This document shows positions 42,158 to 51,892 of a stretch of DNA of 64,000 bases, piece after piece. The stretch comes from an uncultured Prevotella sp. (GTDB lineage Bacteria > Bacteroidota > Bacteroidia > Bacteroidales > Bacteroidaceae). The notes under the pieces are model-generated. The model had not been told where the DNA came from. It saw only the letters and a list, made by a program, of their open reading frames with translations, and searched no databases. Location: the NCBI GenBank assembly GCA_900315835.1, contig ONAR01000017.1, forward strand, positions 62,001 to 126,000. The letters run 5' to 3'. How positions within the stretch are numbered: the first letter of the stretch is position 1; each line of letters begins with the position of its first letter. Made by a program: the position numbers and the translations under genes.

Positions 42158-42188
42158 TTGGTCATGTGAAGCAGAGTTAGTAAATTTG
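42158..42188 (+). promoter_or_regulatory. Promoter of the WG-repeat gene
   Basis: TTG at 42158-42160, 20-base spacer, TAAATTTG at 42181-42188; ATG 30 bases later. Confidence 0.7.
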
Positions 42189-42218
42189 CAATTAGGAAAC
42201 ATTTAACCGACTCGCTAT

Positions 42219-42863
42219 ATGGATGGCTTATTTAGAGATGAGATAGAGATCACGCAGATAGAGAAGTTCTTCTGCAATGAGATGGGTCGACAGATTCATC
42301 GCTATATCAAGGCGCACGGTTCCATGACGATGCTCGAGAGCGTGGAGAAACGCCTCGACGTGCTGTCCGTGCCCGAGCGCGAGCATATCATGACCCGCTA
42401 TATCGACCGCAACCGCCGACTGGTGGAGAATATGGACTGGCGGATGCTCGTCGCCCGGTCGATGGCCAACTTCTGCGACTCGTATGACTATTTCGAGCAG
42501 ATGATTGCCGACAAGGACACGATGACGTTCTATGTAGAGCGCTTCAAAGGCATCTACCTCCGTTTCCATAAGATTGTGGAGCAAGACGGGAAGTACGGTA
42601 TGGTGGAATATGACGGCCGTGTGCTGCTCCATCCGCAATACGACTTCCTGCGCACGCCCTACGTCTATGTCGATGACCTTCTGTCAATGCCCGTCATCGC
42701 TGAGAAGAACGGCAAGATGGGACTCGTCATGCCCGACGGCAAGGACACCGTGGTGGTGCCGTTCGAATACGACGACATCTCGCTGCGCGACGAGGCCCCT
42801 TGGTTTGAGTTGACAAAAGGCAATAAGACCACGCTCTGGGATGACCTGGCCCCGTTTATTTGA
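42219..42863 (+). CDS. WG-repeat-containing protein
   Basis: 214 residues. The first 120 are helical and charged without recognised family. The last 85 contain two WG-like repeats, DGKYGMVEYDGRVLLHPQYD and NGKMGLVMPDGKDTVVVPFEYD, the beta-hairpin units of the KWG family. No signal peptide. It lies 24 bases before the sulfatase gene and is probably co-transcribed with it. Function unknown. Confidence 0.8.
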   Translation: MDGLFRDEIEITQIEKFFCNEMGRQIHRYIKAHGSMTMLESVEKRLDVLSVPEREHIMTRYIDRNRRLVENMDWRMLVARSMANFCDSYDYFEQMIADKDTMTFYVERFKGIYLRFHKIVEQDGKYGMVEYDGRVLLHPQYDFLRTPYVYVDDLLSMPVIAEKNGKMGLVMPDGKDTVVVPFEYDDISLRDEAPWFELTKGNKTTLWDDLAPFI

Positions 42864-42887
42864 TAAAATGGCGTCGCTGCTGAGCTA

Positions 42888-44723
42888 ATGAAGAAGAAAT
42901 GCTGGTTGGTCGTGTCCACCTTCATCCTATGGACACTGCTCTTCGCTATTCAGAAACCAATCTTTTTGATGATCTACGGTGGACTGCGTCATGTGGTCCC
43001 CGTGGTGTGGCATGGTCTGAAGCTCGATTGTTCAGTTGCCGGTTATCTGACCGCTGTTCCCGCCATCATCCTCTTATTGAGCGCCATTCCATTCCGCGGC
43101 TTGTCGGGTGAGCGCGCCAGCCGTTGGCTGATGATGGCGGTGCGCGTATGGTTCGCCATCGCCTCGCTGATCGTGGCTGTCGCCTTCGTCGCCAATATCG
43201 CCCTCTACGGTTATTGGCATTTCCCCCTCGACGCCACCCCGCTGTTCTTCATCACTTCGTCGCCGTCGGCCGCCATGGCCAGCGTCACCTGGTGGCAGGC
43301 GCTGTTGGGTGTGGTTGCCATCGTCGTGGTGTCGGGCGTCATCGGTCTCTGCTTCCATCCGTTGTGGATGGTCTATGGCAAGGATGCTTTCGATCGGCGC
43401 CCCGGCCACTGGCAGTGGCTGCCCCTGTTGCTGCTCAACGGAGTGCTCTTCCTCTTCATCCGCGGTGGCGTCACCGTGTCGACGATGAATACCGGTCAGG
43501 CGTATTTCTGCGCCGACCAGACACTGAACCATGCGGCCGTCAACCCATTGTTCTCCTTCTTGGAGAGCGTGAGCCATCAGGAGGACTTTGCCCATGCCTA
43601 CCGCTTCATGAACGATGGCCGGGCCCACCGCCTCTTCGCTGAGCTCAATGCCCCCGTGAAGACCGACTCCATTCATCAGCAGGTCATCAACGCCAAGTCG
43701 AGACCCGACATATACCTTATTATAATGGAGAGCTTCTCCGATACGCTGACCCAAGTGAAGGGAGTGACTCCGGAGTTGAACCGCCTCAAGCGTGAGGGCG
43801 TCTATTTCAACCGCTTCTATGCCAACGGCTTCCGCACCGACCGCGGCCTCGTCTCCATTCTCCTCGGCTACCCGGCTCCCGGGGCGCTGAGTCTGATGAA
43901 ATATCCGCGTAAGACCGAGACGCTGCCGTCGCTGGCCGGTCATCTCGGCCATGCGGGCTACGACTTGCAATATTATTATGGTGGCGACGCCGACTTCACC
44001 AATATGCGGTCATTCCTCCATAACCAGGGCTTCCAACGCATCGTCGAGGACAAGGACTTCCCCCTGTCGTCGCGGCTGAGCAAGTGGGGTGTGCCCGACC
44101 ATCTGCTCTTCAACCGTGTGGAGGCCGACCTCAAGACCAAGCAGACGCGGCGGCCGACGTTCACCGTCGTACAGACCTCCAGTTCGCATGAGCCGTTTGA
44201 TGTGCCTTACCACCGGCTCAGCGACAAGACGCTCAATGCCTTCGCCTATACCGACTCGTGTGTGGGCGGCTTCGTCAGACAACTGAAGGCGTCGGGGCGG
44301 TGGAACAACAGCCTCGTCATCCTCGTGCCTGACCATCTCGGAGCTTGGCCCGGCGACATCTCCGACTACGTGGTGACCCGCTTCCATATTCCGATGATCT
44401 GGACTGGCGGTGCGGTGATGCGGCCTCGCGAGGTGGCTACCTTAGGCTCACAGCAAGACATCGCGGCGACGGTGCTGGGGCAGTTGGGGCTGACCCACCG
44501 CGACATGCTGTTCAGCAAGGACCTCTTCGATCCCACGGTGCGGCATTACGCCTACTTCATGATGAACGACGGATTCGGGATGGTGACCGACGACAACCAA
44601 CTGATCTTCGACAACAAACAGCGCCGTGTGATGGTAGACGCCGGTCCCCGCAGAGGCCACAACCTCGCCTACGGTCAGGCCTTCCTTCAAGTGCTCTTCG
44701 ACGATATTGCAAGGAGGCGCTAA
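42888..44723 (+). CDS. LTA-synthase-like membrane sulfatase/phosphoglycerol transferase
   Basis: 611 residues: about five membrane helices in the first 195, then an extracytoplasmic alkaline-phosphatase-fold domain. The nucleophile Thr is in GFRTDRGLVS, the first metal ligand in LIIMESFSD, and late metal ligands in LVPDHLGAWPGD. In Gram-negatives these enzymes transfer phosphoglycerol or phosphoethanolamine to envelope glycans or lipids. The PAP2 phosphatase gene follows by 34 bases. Confidence 0.88.
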   Translation: MKKKCWLVVSTFILWTLLFAIQKPIFLMIYGGLRHVVPVVWHGLKLDCSVAGYLTAVPAIILLLSAIPFRGLSGERASRWLMMAVRVWFAIASLIVAVAFVANIALYGYWHFPLDATPLFFITSSPSAAMASVTWWQALLGVVAIVVVSGVIGLCFHPLWMVYGKDAFDRRPGHWQWLPLLLLNGVLFLFIRGGVTVSTMNTGQAYFCADQTLNHAAVNPLFSFLESVSHQEDFAHAYRFMNDGRAHRLFAELNAPVKTDSIHQQVINAKSRPDIYLIIMESFSDTLTQVKGVTPELNRLKREGVYFNRFYANGFRTDRGLVSILLGYPAPGALSLMKYPRKTETLPSLAGHLGHAGYDLQYYYGGDADFTNMRSFLHNQGFQRIVEDKDFPLSSRLSKWGVPDHLLFNRVEADLKTKQTRRPTFTVVQTSSSHEPFDVPYHRLSDKTLNAFAYTDSCVGGFVRQLKASGRWNNSLVILVPDHLGAWPGDISDYVVTRFHIPMIWTGGAVMRPREVATLGSQQDIAATVLGQLGLTHRDMLFSKDLFDPTVRHYAYFMMNDGFGMVTDDNQLIFDNKQRRVMVDAGPRRGHNLAYGQAFLQVLFDDIARRR

Positions 44724-44757
44724 ACTCATAAACAAACTCACGAACTCATAAACTCAC

Positions 44758-45444
44758 ATGCAAACGCTCCTCACTTTCCTCCAGACGCTCGACACCAATG
44801 CGACGCTGTTTATTAACGGCATGCATTGCAGCTATCTGGACAACTTCATGATGATATACACCGGCAGGTTCATTTGGATACCCCTTTACCTGAGCCTGTT
44901 CATCGTGATGATGCGCAACTTCCCCTGGCGCGTCAACGTGGCGTGCCTTGCGGTGACCATCCTGTTGGTGGCGGTCAACGACCAGGTGAGCTCCTCGCTC
45001 ATCCGTCCGTTTATCGGGCGTCTGCGGCCATCCAATCCGATGAATCCCATCTCGGCTTTCATCCATGTCGTCGACGGCTACCGCGGCGGTCGCTACGGCT
45101 TCCCCTCGGCTCACGCGGCCAATTGCTTCGGTACGGCTGTGTTCGTCTATTATGTCTTCCGAAGGAGTGTGTTGTCAAAGGTGTTCGCGGCTTGGGCCAT
45201 CCTGATGTGCTACTCACGCGTCTATCTCGGCGTGCATTATGTCGGTGATGTGTTGTTGGGTTGCCTCGTGGGTTGGATCAACGCCACTATTATCTACGCC
45301 TTCTTCCGTTGGACGATGCATAAGACGACAGAGACCTTCAAGCCCCATCCGAACTGTTGTAAGCTCTATACACCGTCGATGGTGTGTGGCATTGAACTGG
45401 CCACCATCCTCATCCTCGCTACGTTTACGATATTTAAGTTCTAA
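44758..45444 (+). CDS. PAP2-family membrane phosphatase
   Basis: 228 residues with about five to six helices and the three PAP2 motifs: SLIRPFIGRLRP, GFPSAHAAN (GSH replaced by SAH, as often), and SRVYLGVHYVGD. It hydrolyses lipid phosphates or undecaprenyl pyrophosphate at the periplasmic face. It is in one operon with the sulfatase and overlaps in context with trmO 6 bases downstream. Confidence 0.9.
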   Translation: MQTLLTFLQTLDTNATLFINGMHCSYLDNFMMIYTGRFIWIPLYLSLFIVMMRNFPWRVNVACLAVTILLVAVNDQVSSSLIRPFIGRLRPSNPMNPISAFIHVVDGYRGGRYGFPSAHAANCFGTAVFVYYVFRRSVLSKVFAAWAILMCYSRVYLGVHYVGDVLLGCLVGWINATIIYAFFRWTMHKTTETFKPHPNCCKLYTPSMVCGIELATILILATFTIFKF

Positions 45445-45450
45445 CGTCTT

Positions 45451-46155
45451 ATGGAGATTACGCCCATTGCCCGTTTCCATTCCCCGTTCACGTCGAAGTT
45501 CGGCGTACCTAAGCAGAGCGGACTCGTGGAGGAGTTGGAGGGAACGATTGTCTTTGAGCCGGCCTACCGCAATGCCGATGCCCTGCGCGGCCTCGATGCG
45601 TTTGATTATCTGTGGTTGATTTGGGCGTTCTCAGCCAACCGTCATGCGGCAGTCAGTCCGGTGGTGCGTCCGCCGGTCCTCGGCGGTAATGTGCGTATGG
45701 GCGTCTTCGCCACGCGGTCACCTTACCGCCCTAATGCGTTGGGCTTGTCGTCGGTGCGGTTGTCGCATATCGAATGGGAGACGCCGAAGGGGCCGGTCAT
45801 TCATGTTCTCGGCGCCGATCTGATGGATGGCACGCCTGTCTACGACATCAAGCCTTATGTGACCTATGCCGACTGCCACGCCGGTGCCAGGTCGGGCTTC
45901 GTCGACCAGCATGCGACGCGTCTGTTGAAGGTGCATGTGCCCGATGCGGTGAAGGCCCTATTCACGGAGAGTGAGTTGCAGGCGTTGTGTAAGGTGCTGG
46001 CCCTTGACCCCCGCCCGCATTACCAGCATGATGCCACCCGCGTATACGGTATGCCGTTTATGGGTCACGACATCCATTTCACCGTGAGCGAGGAGGGGGT
46101 ATTAGAAGTCGCCTCCCCCCCAGCCCCCTCCGAAGGAGGGGGAGAAATGAGATGA
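45451..46155 (+). CDS. trmO: tRNA t6A37 N6-methyltransferase TrmO
   Basis: 234 residues. The TrmO/TsaA beta-barrel pattern is clear: IARFHSPFTSKFGVPKQSG, GVFATRSPYRPNALGLSSVRL, and DLMDGTPVYDIKPYV. It methylates t6A37 in tRNA-Thr using SAM. The last about 15 residues (SPPAPSEGGGEMR) are encoded by a CCCCCTCC/GGAGGGGG hairpin repeat and are probably not part of the fold. Together with mtaB it is the second t6A-acting gene in the window. Confidence 0.92.
   Translation: MEITPIARFHSPFTSKFGVPKQSGLVEELEGTIVFEPAYRNADALRGLDAFDYLWLIWAFSANRHAAVSPVVRPPVLGGNVRMGVFATRSPYRPNALGLSSVRLSHIEWETPKGPVIHVLGADLMDGTPVYDIKPYVTYADCHAGARSGFVDQHATRLLKVHVPDAVKALFTESELQALCKVLALDPRPHYQHDATRVYGMPFMGHDIHFTVSEEGVLEVASPPAPSEGGGEMR
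46124..46142. repeat. CCCCCTCC-GAA-GGAGGGGG hairpin
   Basis: Perfect 8-bp GC stem with a 3-base loop, inside the trmO 3' end. Similar hairpins are frequent between Bacteroidota genes and may act as a transcript end. Confidence 0.8.
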
Positions 46156-46171
46156 TTGGAGCCTTTGAGCC

Positions 46172-46199
46172 AGTGTAGTGGCCTTTGAACCCCTACACT
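46172..46199. repeat. AGTGTAG/CTACACT inverted repeat
   Basis: 7-bp arms with a 14-base loop between the convergent trmO and phospholipase genes. The CAGTGTAGTGGCC stretch is shared, in reverse, with the TGGCCGG hairpins at 38340 and 39166. Confidence 0.75.
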
Positions 46200-46204
46200 A
46201 ATAC

Positions 46205-47488
46205 CTAAAGGAAGGGCGTGAGCAGGTGGGCGAACCAGCCGCGGAACTTCTGCGAGGGCTTGCGCCATTGGTTCCATGACTCCGGCGTGAGGATGAAGGA
46301 GTCCGGCTTCTGCCGCTCAAACAAGTCGTTGAGCTCACGTGTGGTGCAGGGGTCGATGATGACCGCATTCTCCTCGTAGTCCCACGAGAGGCTGCGCGCA
46401 TTGAGGTTGGCCGAGCCGACGGTGCAGAAACGGCCATCGACCATGATGATTTTCGTATGATGGAAGCCCGGTTTATAAAGCCACACTGTGCACCCGTGCT
46501 TCATGAGTTTATGGGCATTGTAGAAACCGCAGTCCGGCGTCAATGGAATGTCGCTCTTTACCGAAAGCATGATCTCCACCTTCACGCCACGTTTGGCGGC
46601 ATCGCGCAAGGCTTTCTTCAGCGCATGGTTGAGCGTGAAGTAAGGGTTGATAAGTTTGATGCTGTCCTTCGCATAGCGTATGGCATTGGTATAGAACTCG
46701 CGGATAATCTTGTTGGATGTGCGCGGCTCGCGGTTGATGATGCCCACCATCTTATGTCCCGCCGTGCAGCAGGTGTCCGGCTTCAGGCCATGGAAATAGT
46801 CGTCGTGACCGAGGCCGCGGAAATACTTTGCACCATGAACATTCTGCTTCGACACCTTATTCCATATCTTCAGGAAAATACTTTGCAGCGTGTTGACCTC
46901 AGTGCCTTGAATGCGGCAGTGCATGTCATGCCACGACCCCACCTGCTTAGTGCCGTTGATGTAGTAGTCGGCCACGTTCATGCCACCGGTGTAGGCAATC
47001 TGGCCGTCGATGACCACTATCTTGCGGTGGTCGCGGCTGAAGACGTGGTTGACCCAGGGAAAGCGGATGGGGTCGAACTCATAGATCTCGATGCCGAGGT
47101 CGCGGATGCGCTTGATATCGGCCTTACGCATCGGACTGTTGTTGGACGAGTTGCCGAAGGCGTCGAACAGCAGACGCACCTCCACCCCTTGCTTCACTTT
47201 CGGCGCGAGGTGTGACATGAGCACGCGGTTGATGGAATCGTTGCGGAAATTGAAATATTCCATGTGGATGCTGCTGCGGGCCTGGTCGATGGCCTTGAAG
47301 AGGTCGTCGAACTTCTCCTGTCCGTTCATCAGCAGTGTCACGGAGTTGTCGTGGGAAAACGATATGCCGCATTCCCTGAGATGGTTTACGATGAGCGAGT
47401 CGCTGGTCTGCGCCTGCAGCGGGGTCGTCATCACCATGACGGTCATCAGCAGCCACAGACCAAACAGTCGGATAATCCTTATATGCAT
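46205..47488 (-). CDS. Secreted phospholipase D / cardiolipin-synthase-like protein
   Basis: 427 residues. A signal peptide (RIIRLFGLWLLMTVMVMTTPLQAQ) replaces the two N-terminal helices of classical cardiolipin synthase. Two HKD motifs are present: SRDHRKIVVIDG with TGGMN, and GFHHTKIIMVDG with GSANLN. It would transfer phosphatidyl groups or hydrolyse phospholipid from the periplasm. It follows kdsD by 62 bases on the same strand. Confidence 0.88.
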   Translation of the reverse strand: MHIRIIRLFGLWLLMTVMVMTTPLQAQTSDSLIVNHLRECGISFSHDNSVTLLMNGQEKFDDLFKAIDQARSSIHMEYFNFRNDSINRVLMSHLAPKVKQGVEVRLLFDAFGNSSNNSPMRKADIKRIRDLGIEIYEFDPIRFPWVNHVFSRDHRKIVVIDGQIAYTGGMNVADYYINGTKQVGSWHDMHCRIQGTEVNTLQSIFLKIWNKVSKQNVHGAKYFRGLGHDDYFHGLKPDTCCTAGHKMVGIINREPRTSNKIIREFYTNAIRYAKDSIKLINPYFTLNHALKKALRDAAKRGVKVEIMLSVKSDIPLTPDCGFYNAHKLMKHGCTVWLYKPGFHHTKIIMVDGRFCTVGSANLNARSLSWDYEENAVIIDPCTTRELNDLFERQKPDSFILTPESWNQWRKPSQKFRGWFAHLLTPFL

Positions 47489-47550
47489 TCCTGAAAATCA
47501 ATCCTTTATATTAATGGGTCGGCATCAGCCTCACGAGTTCAGCGTCGGTC

Positions 47551-48573
47551 TTACTGGTTCAGCATTGACGAGGCGTAGCTGTCGACGATGCCCAAGAGAT
47601 GGCGCTCGTTGTCGCAGACGAGGACGGAGTGAATCTTATAGCGGTGCATGAGGCGCTGTATTTCCATCACCTTGGTTGTCGGTGTGACGCGTTTGGGTTC
47701 GCGCGTCATGATGTCGGAAACGGTGTGGTCGAAGAACTGCGCCTGCCAGCGCTCCATGGCTCTGCGGATGTCGCCGTCGGTGATGATGCCGATGACGCGC
47801 CGGTCGTCGTCGATTGATACGCCGAGACCGAGCTTGCCTTTCGACACCTCGATGATGGCCTGCCCCAGGTGCATGTCGCTCGGAACGATGGGCAGGTCGT
47901 CGGTGCGCATGACGTCGCTGGCCTGCGTCAGCAACCGCTTACCGAGCTCACCACCCGGATGGAACTGGGCGAAATCGCGAGGCCGGAAGTCGCGCACCTG
48001 CATGAGCGCCACCGCCAAGGCGTCACCCATAGCCAATGCGGCTGTGGTAGACGATGTCGGGGCAAGATTGAGCGGACAAGCCTCGTGGTCGACGAACACC
48101 TTCAGATGCACGGTGGAGTATTTGGCCAGCAACGACTCCGGGTTGCGGCTCATGCCGATGATGGGCACCTGCATGTGGAGCAGGATGGGGATGAAACGCA
48201 GCAGTTCGTCGGTCTGCCCTGAGTTGCTGATGGCAAGCACGACATCGTCAGACGTCATGGCGCCGAGGTCGCCGTGGTAGGCGTCGAGCGGACTGATGAA
48301 AAAGGCCGGCGTACCCGTTGAGGCCAGTGTTGCCGCAATCTTCGCACCGATGTTGCCGCTCTTGCCCACGCCCGTGACGATAATCTTGCCGTGGCAGTGG
48401 AACATCAACGAGACGGCGCGCTCGAAGTTGTCGTCTATCTGAGGAATGAGGTCGAGTAGGGCCTGTGCCTCCTCACGGATGCATTTCTTGCCATAGTCCT
48501 GAGAGTGTTGGAGCCTTTCTTCGGCTGACAGTTTCGGTTCGGTTTTCTTATGTTGACCGTTGGTGGAATCCAT
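47551..48573 (-). CDS. kdsD: Arabinose-5-phosphate isomerase (KpsF/GutQ)
   Basis: 340 residues: an N-terminal extension, SIS isomerase domain (GVGKSGNIGAKIAATLASTGTPAFF, ISNSGQTDELL) and two CBS repeats at the C-terminus (MRTDDLPIV, IMTREPKRVTP). Makes arabinose-5-phosphate, the Kdo precursor. It lies 15 bases after kdsA, so Kdo synthesis steps 1 and 2 are co-expressed. Confidence 0.95.
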   Translation of the reverse strand: MDSTNGQHKKTEPKLSAEERLQHSQDYGKKCIREEAQALLDLIPQIDDNFERAVSLMFHCHGKIIVTGVGKSGNIGAKIAATLASTGTPAFFISPLDAYHGDLGAMTSDDVVLAISNSGQTDELLRFIPILLHMQVPIIGMSRNPESLLAKYSTVHLKVFVDHEACPLNLAPTSSTTAALAMGDALAVALMQVRDFRPRDFAQFHPGGELGKRLLTQASDVMRTDDLPIVPSDMHLGQAIIEVSKGKLGLGVSIDDDRRVIGIITDGDIRRAMERWQAQFFDHTVSDIMTREPKRVTPTTKVMEIQRLMHRYKIHSVLVCDNERHLLGIVDSYASSMLNQ

Positions 48574-48588
48574 AACAGTGAATATCGA

Positions 48589-49359
48589 TTATTTGATGAG
48601 TTGTTCGATGAGAGGGCGGAGCTTGTTCAACTCCAGCATGTTGGCGGCATCTGACAGGCCTTTGTCAGGATCGGGATGAACCTCGAAGAAGTAGCCGGTG
48701 GCGCCGAATGCCTTAGCGGCTAAGGCCATAGCGGGTACGAACTTACGGTCGCCCACTGTCTTGCCGTCGCCGGCCGAAGGGCGCTGTACGCTGTGTGTGC
48801 AGTCCATGATGACCGTCGGCACAATCTCCTTCATGTCGGGGATGTTGCGGAAGTCGACGACGAGGTTGTTGTAGCCGAAGCAGTTGCCGCGCTCGGTGAG
48901 CCATACCTCCTTGGCGCCGCTGTCCAATGCCTTCTCCACGGGGTAGCGCATGTCGCGGCCGGAGAGGAACTGCGCTTTCTTGATGTTGACCACGCGGCCG
49001 GTCTTGGCTGCGGCGACGAGCAGATCGGTCTGGCGACAGAGGAAGGCGGGAATCTGCAACACATCGCATACCTCACCCGCAGGTTGGGCCTGCCACGACT
49101 CATGGATGTCGGTGGTGATGCGCAACTGGTATTTTGCCTTGATGTCGGCCAGCATCTGCAGTCCTTTCTCGAGGCCCGGACCGCGGAAGGAGTGGATAGA
49201 CGTGCGGTTGGCCTTGTCGAATGAAGCCTTGAAGATGATGTCGGTGCCTAAGGCCTTGTTGATGGCTACCAGTTCGGTGGCGACGGTGTCGAGCAGTGCC
49301 TGTGACTCAATGACGCAGGGCCCTGCGATGAAAAGCGGTTGTTGTATGGCGGTGGTCAT
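48589..49359 (-). CDS. kdsA: 3-deoxy-8-phosphooctulonate synthase
   Basis: A 256-residue KDO8P synthase: GPCVIES, FKASFDKANRTSIHSFRGPG, TDIHE, and the late HSVQRPSAGDGKTVGDR and EVHPDPDKGLSD. Condenses PEP with arabinose-5-phosphate for the LPS inner core. Its ATG overlaps the MscS stop (ATGA) and kdsD follows, so a channel gene drives the Kdo genes. Confidence 0.97.
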   Translation of the reverse strand: MTTAIQQPLFIAGPCVIESQALLDTVATELVAINKALGTDIIFKASFDKANRTSIHSFRGPGLEKGLQMLADIKAKYQLRITTDIHESWQAQPAGEVCDVLQIPAFLCRQTDLLVAAAKTGRVVNIKKAQFLSGRDMRYPVEKALDSGAKEVWLTERGNCFGYNNLVVDFRNIPDMKEIVPTVIMDCTHSVQRPSAGDGKTVGDRKFVPAMALAAKAFGATGYFFEVHPDPDKGLSDAANMLELNKLRPLIEQLIK

Positions 49360-51869
49360 GCTTTCTTGTCTTTAAAGATCATTTTCTCAGCCTCGTCCAG
49401 TGAGTCGGCATGCTGCACCTGATGGGCGGTGTCGGAGACGATATGCACGTCGCGCTGCGGGTAAGGAATCTCGATGTTGGCATCGTTGAGCGCGTTATAA
49501 ACCACCTCAAGGATGTCGCTCTCAGCATAGACCTGCTTGCGGGAGTCCACCCACGCAAGGATCTTGAAGTCGATGGAGTTGTCGCCGAAGCCGGTGAAGA
49601 TGACTTTGATAAACTTGATGTAGTTGGTTTTGTTGATGCTCTCGACGGCGTTGCTGATGACCTCCTTCACCTGCGGCACCTTGGAGCCGTAGGCCACGCC
49701 GACGGGTATGATGGCAAGTTCGTTGCCGTGGTTGCGCGTCAGGTTCTTGTAGTTCTTCGTAAAGAGCTGCGCGTTTTGGAAGGCGATGACCGAGCCGTCG
49801 AGCGCCTCAAGCGTCGTGGAAGTGTAAGAAATGCTCGTGACGGTGCCGCGTGTGCCCTCAATTGAGATGTAGTCGCCTACCTTGATGCGGCCGGCCATCA
49901 GTGAGATGCCGTAGTAGATGTTCTCGAGGATATCCTTCATAGCGAAACCGATACCAGTGGACAGACCTGCAGAGATGGCAACGATCCAGGAGTTGTCGAT
50001 GTTGAAGATGGCGAGCGTGATGAGAATCCACAAGCCCCAGATGAACACCTGGATGAAGTTCTTCCACATGGCGATGCGGCTCGTGACGACCTGCGGACTT
50101 GGCTTCCGCTTCTCTTCGGCTGCCTTGCGCCGTTCACGGTTCATCAGATGGGCATGCAGCGCTTGGATGGAAACCTTGTTGACATAGTAGAAAAGGAAGA
50201 ACAACACCACTGCCTGCACGGCGCGGATGATGCTGAAGGTGATCTTCGTTGACTTAACGAGCGGCGTGTTGAAGATCATCCAACAGGTGTCGCTGAGGTT
50301 GAACACGTCGGCTGCCCAATAGATGGAAATCAGAATTGACAGGGCGCCGAGTATAGGCAATACGGCCGTATAAACGAGTTGGAAGAGCCATGTGCGACCG
50401 ATGGGCGCGTCGCCACTGAAGAACTGTCGCTTCGGGTTGTTGCCGTATTTCTTAAGCATCGTGGAGACGCAGGTGATGGTGAGGATACAGGTGAGCTGCA
50501 TGGTCCACCAGATGAGCATCTCGACCGAGAGCAGCGTGTAGCCAATGAATGAGGCAACATCACTGGCGAGGAAGGCAATGAGCGATACGTAGGCATAGAA
50601 CACATCGCTTGAGGGCAATGTGGCTTTGTTGCGGCGGATGGTCAGCCACTGCCAGATGGTGCAGGCAATCAGGATGGGTGGGAAGATGAGCTCAACCAAA
50701 TCGTTGGGGATGAGGATGATGCGGAAGGAAATGACGATGAAACACATCGCCATGATGGGCGAATAGATGCGGAAGCCGTGTCGTATCTGATCACCGTTGA
50801 GGCGTATGAGCAACGAAAGCAAGATGACGCCCATCAGCCAGGCGTATTCCACAAGCAGTCCGCAAGCCATGATGATGAAGTTCTGGCTCCAGCTCACGCG
50901 TACGATGCCGAGGATGATGGCGAAGGAGATGACCGTGAACGTAAGGATAATGCAGAAGCGCTTGGCCTTGAAATCCTCTTTGGCTGCCTTGTTGCGCTCC
51001 TGGCCAAAGAGCCATTTGAGGATAAAGTCGGCTTTATTAAGCTTGAGGAGTTGGGTGACAATAAAGCCGATGATGAAATAACTGGCTGCTGCGGCCAAGA
51101 CACCGATAATCAGCAGTACGACAGCCAGACCCAGGATGACGCGGCTATCCCAGTCAGACATGTATTTCTTTTGCGGTCGGTATTTGTCGATGACGGTCTC
51201 GGTGGTCTCCTTCACTTCGTGGCTGAGGTTCATGAGTATCTTCAGATAGTCGGCGTTGCCGTTGGTGAAGATGGAAGCCTGGATGTCGCCATACCGTTTG
51301 ATGGCATAGTCGTTGAGGTTTTTCAGTCGGCTTTCCGTCATATTGTACATATCGATGTACTGCTTCATCTGTTGCCGGTTGTAGTTGAGCGTGCGGCGGA
51401 TGTTGACGGCGAGCGTGAGGCAGACATTGCGGTCAATCTTCGATTTCTCGGGCAGTGCCTGGATATACATCGAACTGAGGTCGTTGATAAGGCTGTCGAA
51501 GCGTGCAATCTCGCCGTCGGCATTCTGCACATAGGTGCGGAAGGGTGCCACATTGGTCTTGAAGTTGTGGTATTGCTCGGTGGCCTCATGGCAGGCGTAG
51601 GTCAGGTCGAAAACATATCCGTTCTTCTGCGAGTAAAGCATCATGGCATTTTGCTGACTGCGGTTCATGGCTGTGATGAGGTCGGTCATCACCTCCATGC
51701 GCTGCTTTTTCATGAGGCTCGATTGGCGTTCAAGCCTATGATGCTGCTCTGTGAGTTCGATACGCAGCATGGCGAGCGTGCCTTCGATGTTGCGCTCCTT
51801 TAACACGGCGTGCGTCGGCAACAGGAAAAGGACCGACAGCATAAGAATGAGGAACAGACGTTTTTGCAT
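49356..51869 (-). CDS. Large MscS-family mechanosensitive channel
   Basis: 837 residues. A signal peptide (KRLFLILMLSVLFLLPTHA) is followed by a helical periplasmic region of about 230 residues, then about 10 or 11 membrane helices. The MscS pore helix/beta-domain includes SAGLSTGIGFAMKDILENIYYGI and GDYISIEGTRGTVTSISYTSTTLEALDGS. It is much larger than E. coli MscS and closer in layout to MscK or YbiO. It would release solutes under turgor. A consensus promoter precedes it and kdsA-kdsD follow by overlap. Confidence 0.9.
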   Translation of the reverse strand: MQKRLFLILMLSVLFLLPTHAVLKERNIEGTLAMLRIELTEQHHRLERQSSLMKKQRMEVMTDLITAMNRSQQNAMMLYSQKNGYVFDLTYACHEATEQYHNFKTNVAPFRTYVQNADGEIARFDSLINDLSSMYIQALPEKSKIDRNVCLTLAVNIRRTLNYNRQQMKQYIDMYNMTESRLKNLNDYAIKRYGDIQASIFTNGNADYLKILMNLSHEVKETTETVIDKYRPQKKYMSDWDSRVILGLAVVLLIIGVLAAAASYFIIGFIVTQLLKLNKADFILKWLFGQERNKAAKEDFKAKRFCIILTFTVISFAIILGIVRVSWSQNFIIMACGLLVEYAWLMGVILLSLLIRLNGDQIRHGFRIYSPIMAMCFIVISFRIILIPNDLVELIFPPILIACTIWQWLTIRRNKATLPSSDVFYAYVSLIAFLASDVASFIGYTLLSVEMLIWWTMQLTCILTITCVSTMLKKYGNNPKRQFFSGDAPIGRTWLFQLVYTAVLPILGALSILISIYWAADVFNLSDTCWMIFNTPLVKSTKITFSIIRAVQAVVLFFLFYYVNKVSIQALHAHLMNRERRKAAEEKRKPSPQVVTSRIAMWKNFIQVFIWGLWILITLAIFNIDNSWIVAISAGLSTGIGFAMKDILENIYYGISLMAGRIKVGDYISIEGTRGTVTSISYTSTTLEALDGSVIAFQNAQLFTKNYKNLTRNHGNELAIIPVGVAYGSKVPQVKEVISNAVESINKTNYIKFIKVIFTGFGDNSIDFKILAWVDSRKQVYAESDILEVVYNALNDANIEIPYPQRDVHIVSDTAHQVQHADSLDEAEKMIFKDKKA

Positions 51870-51892
51870 GCTTTTTACCTTATTATAATGGG

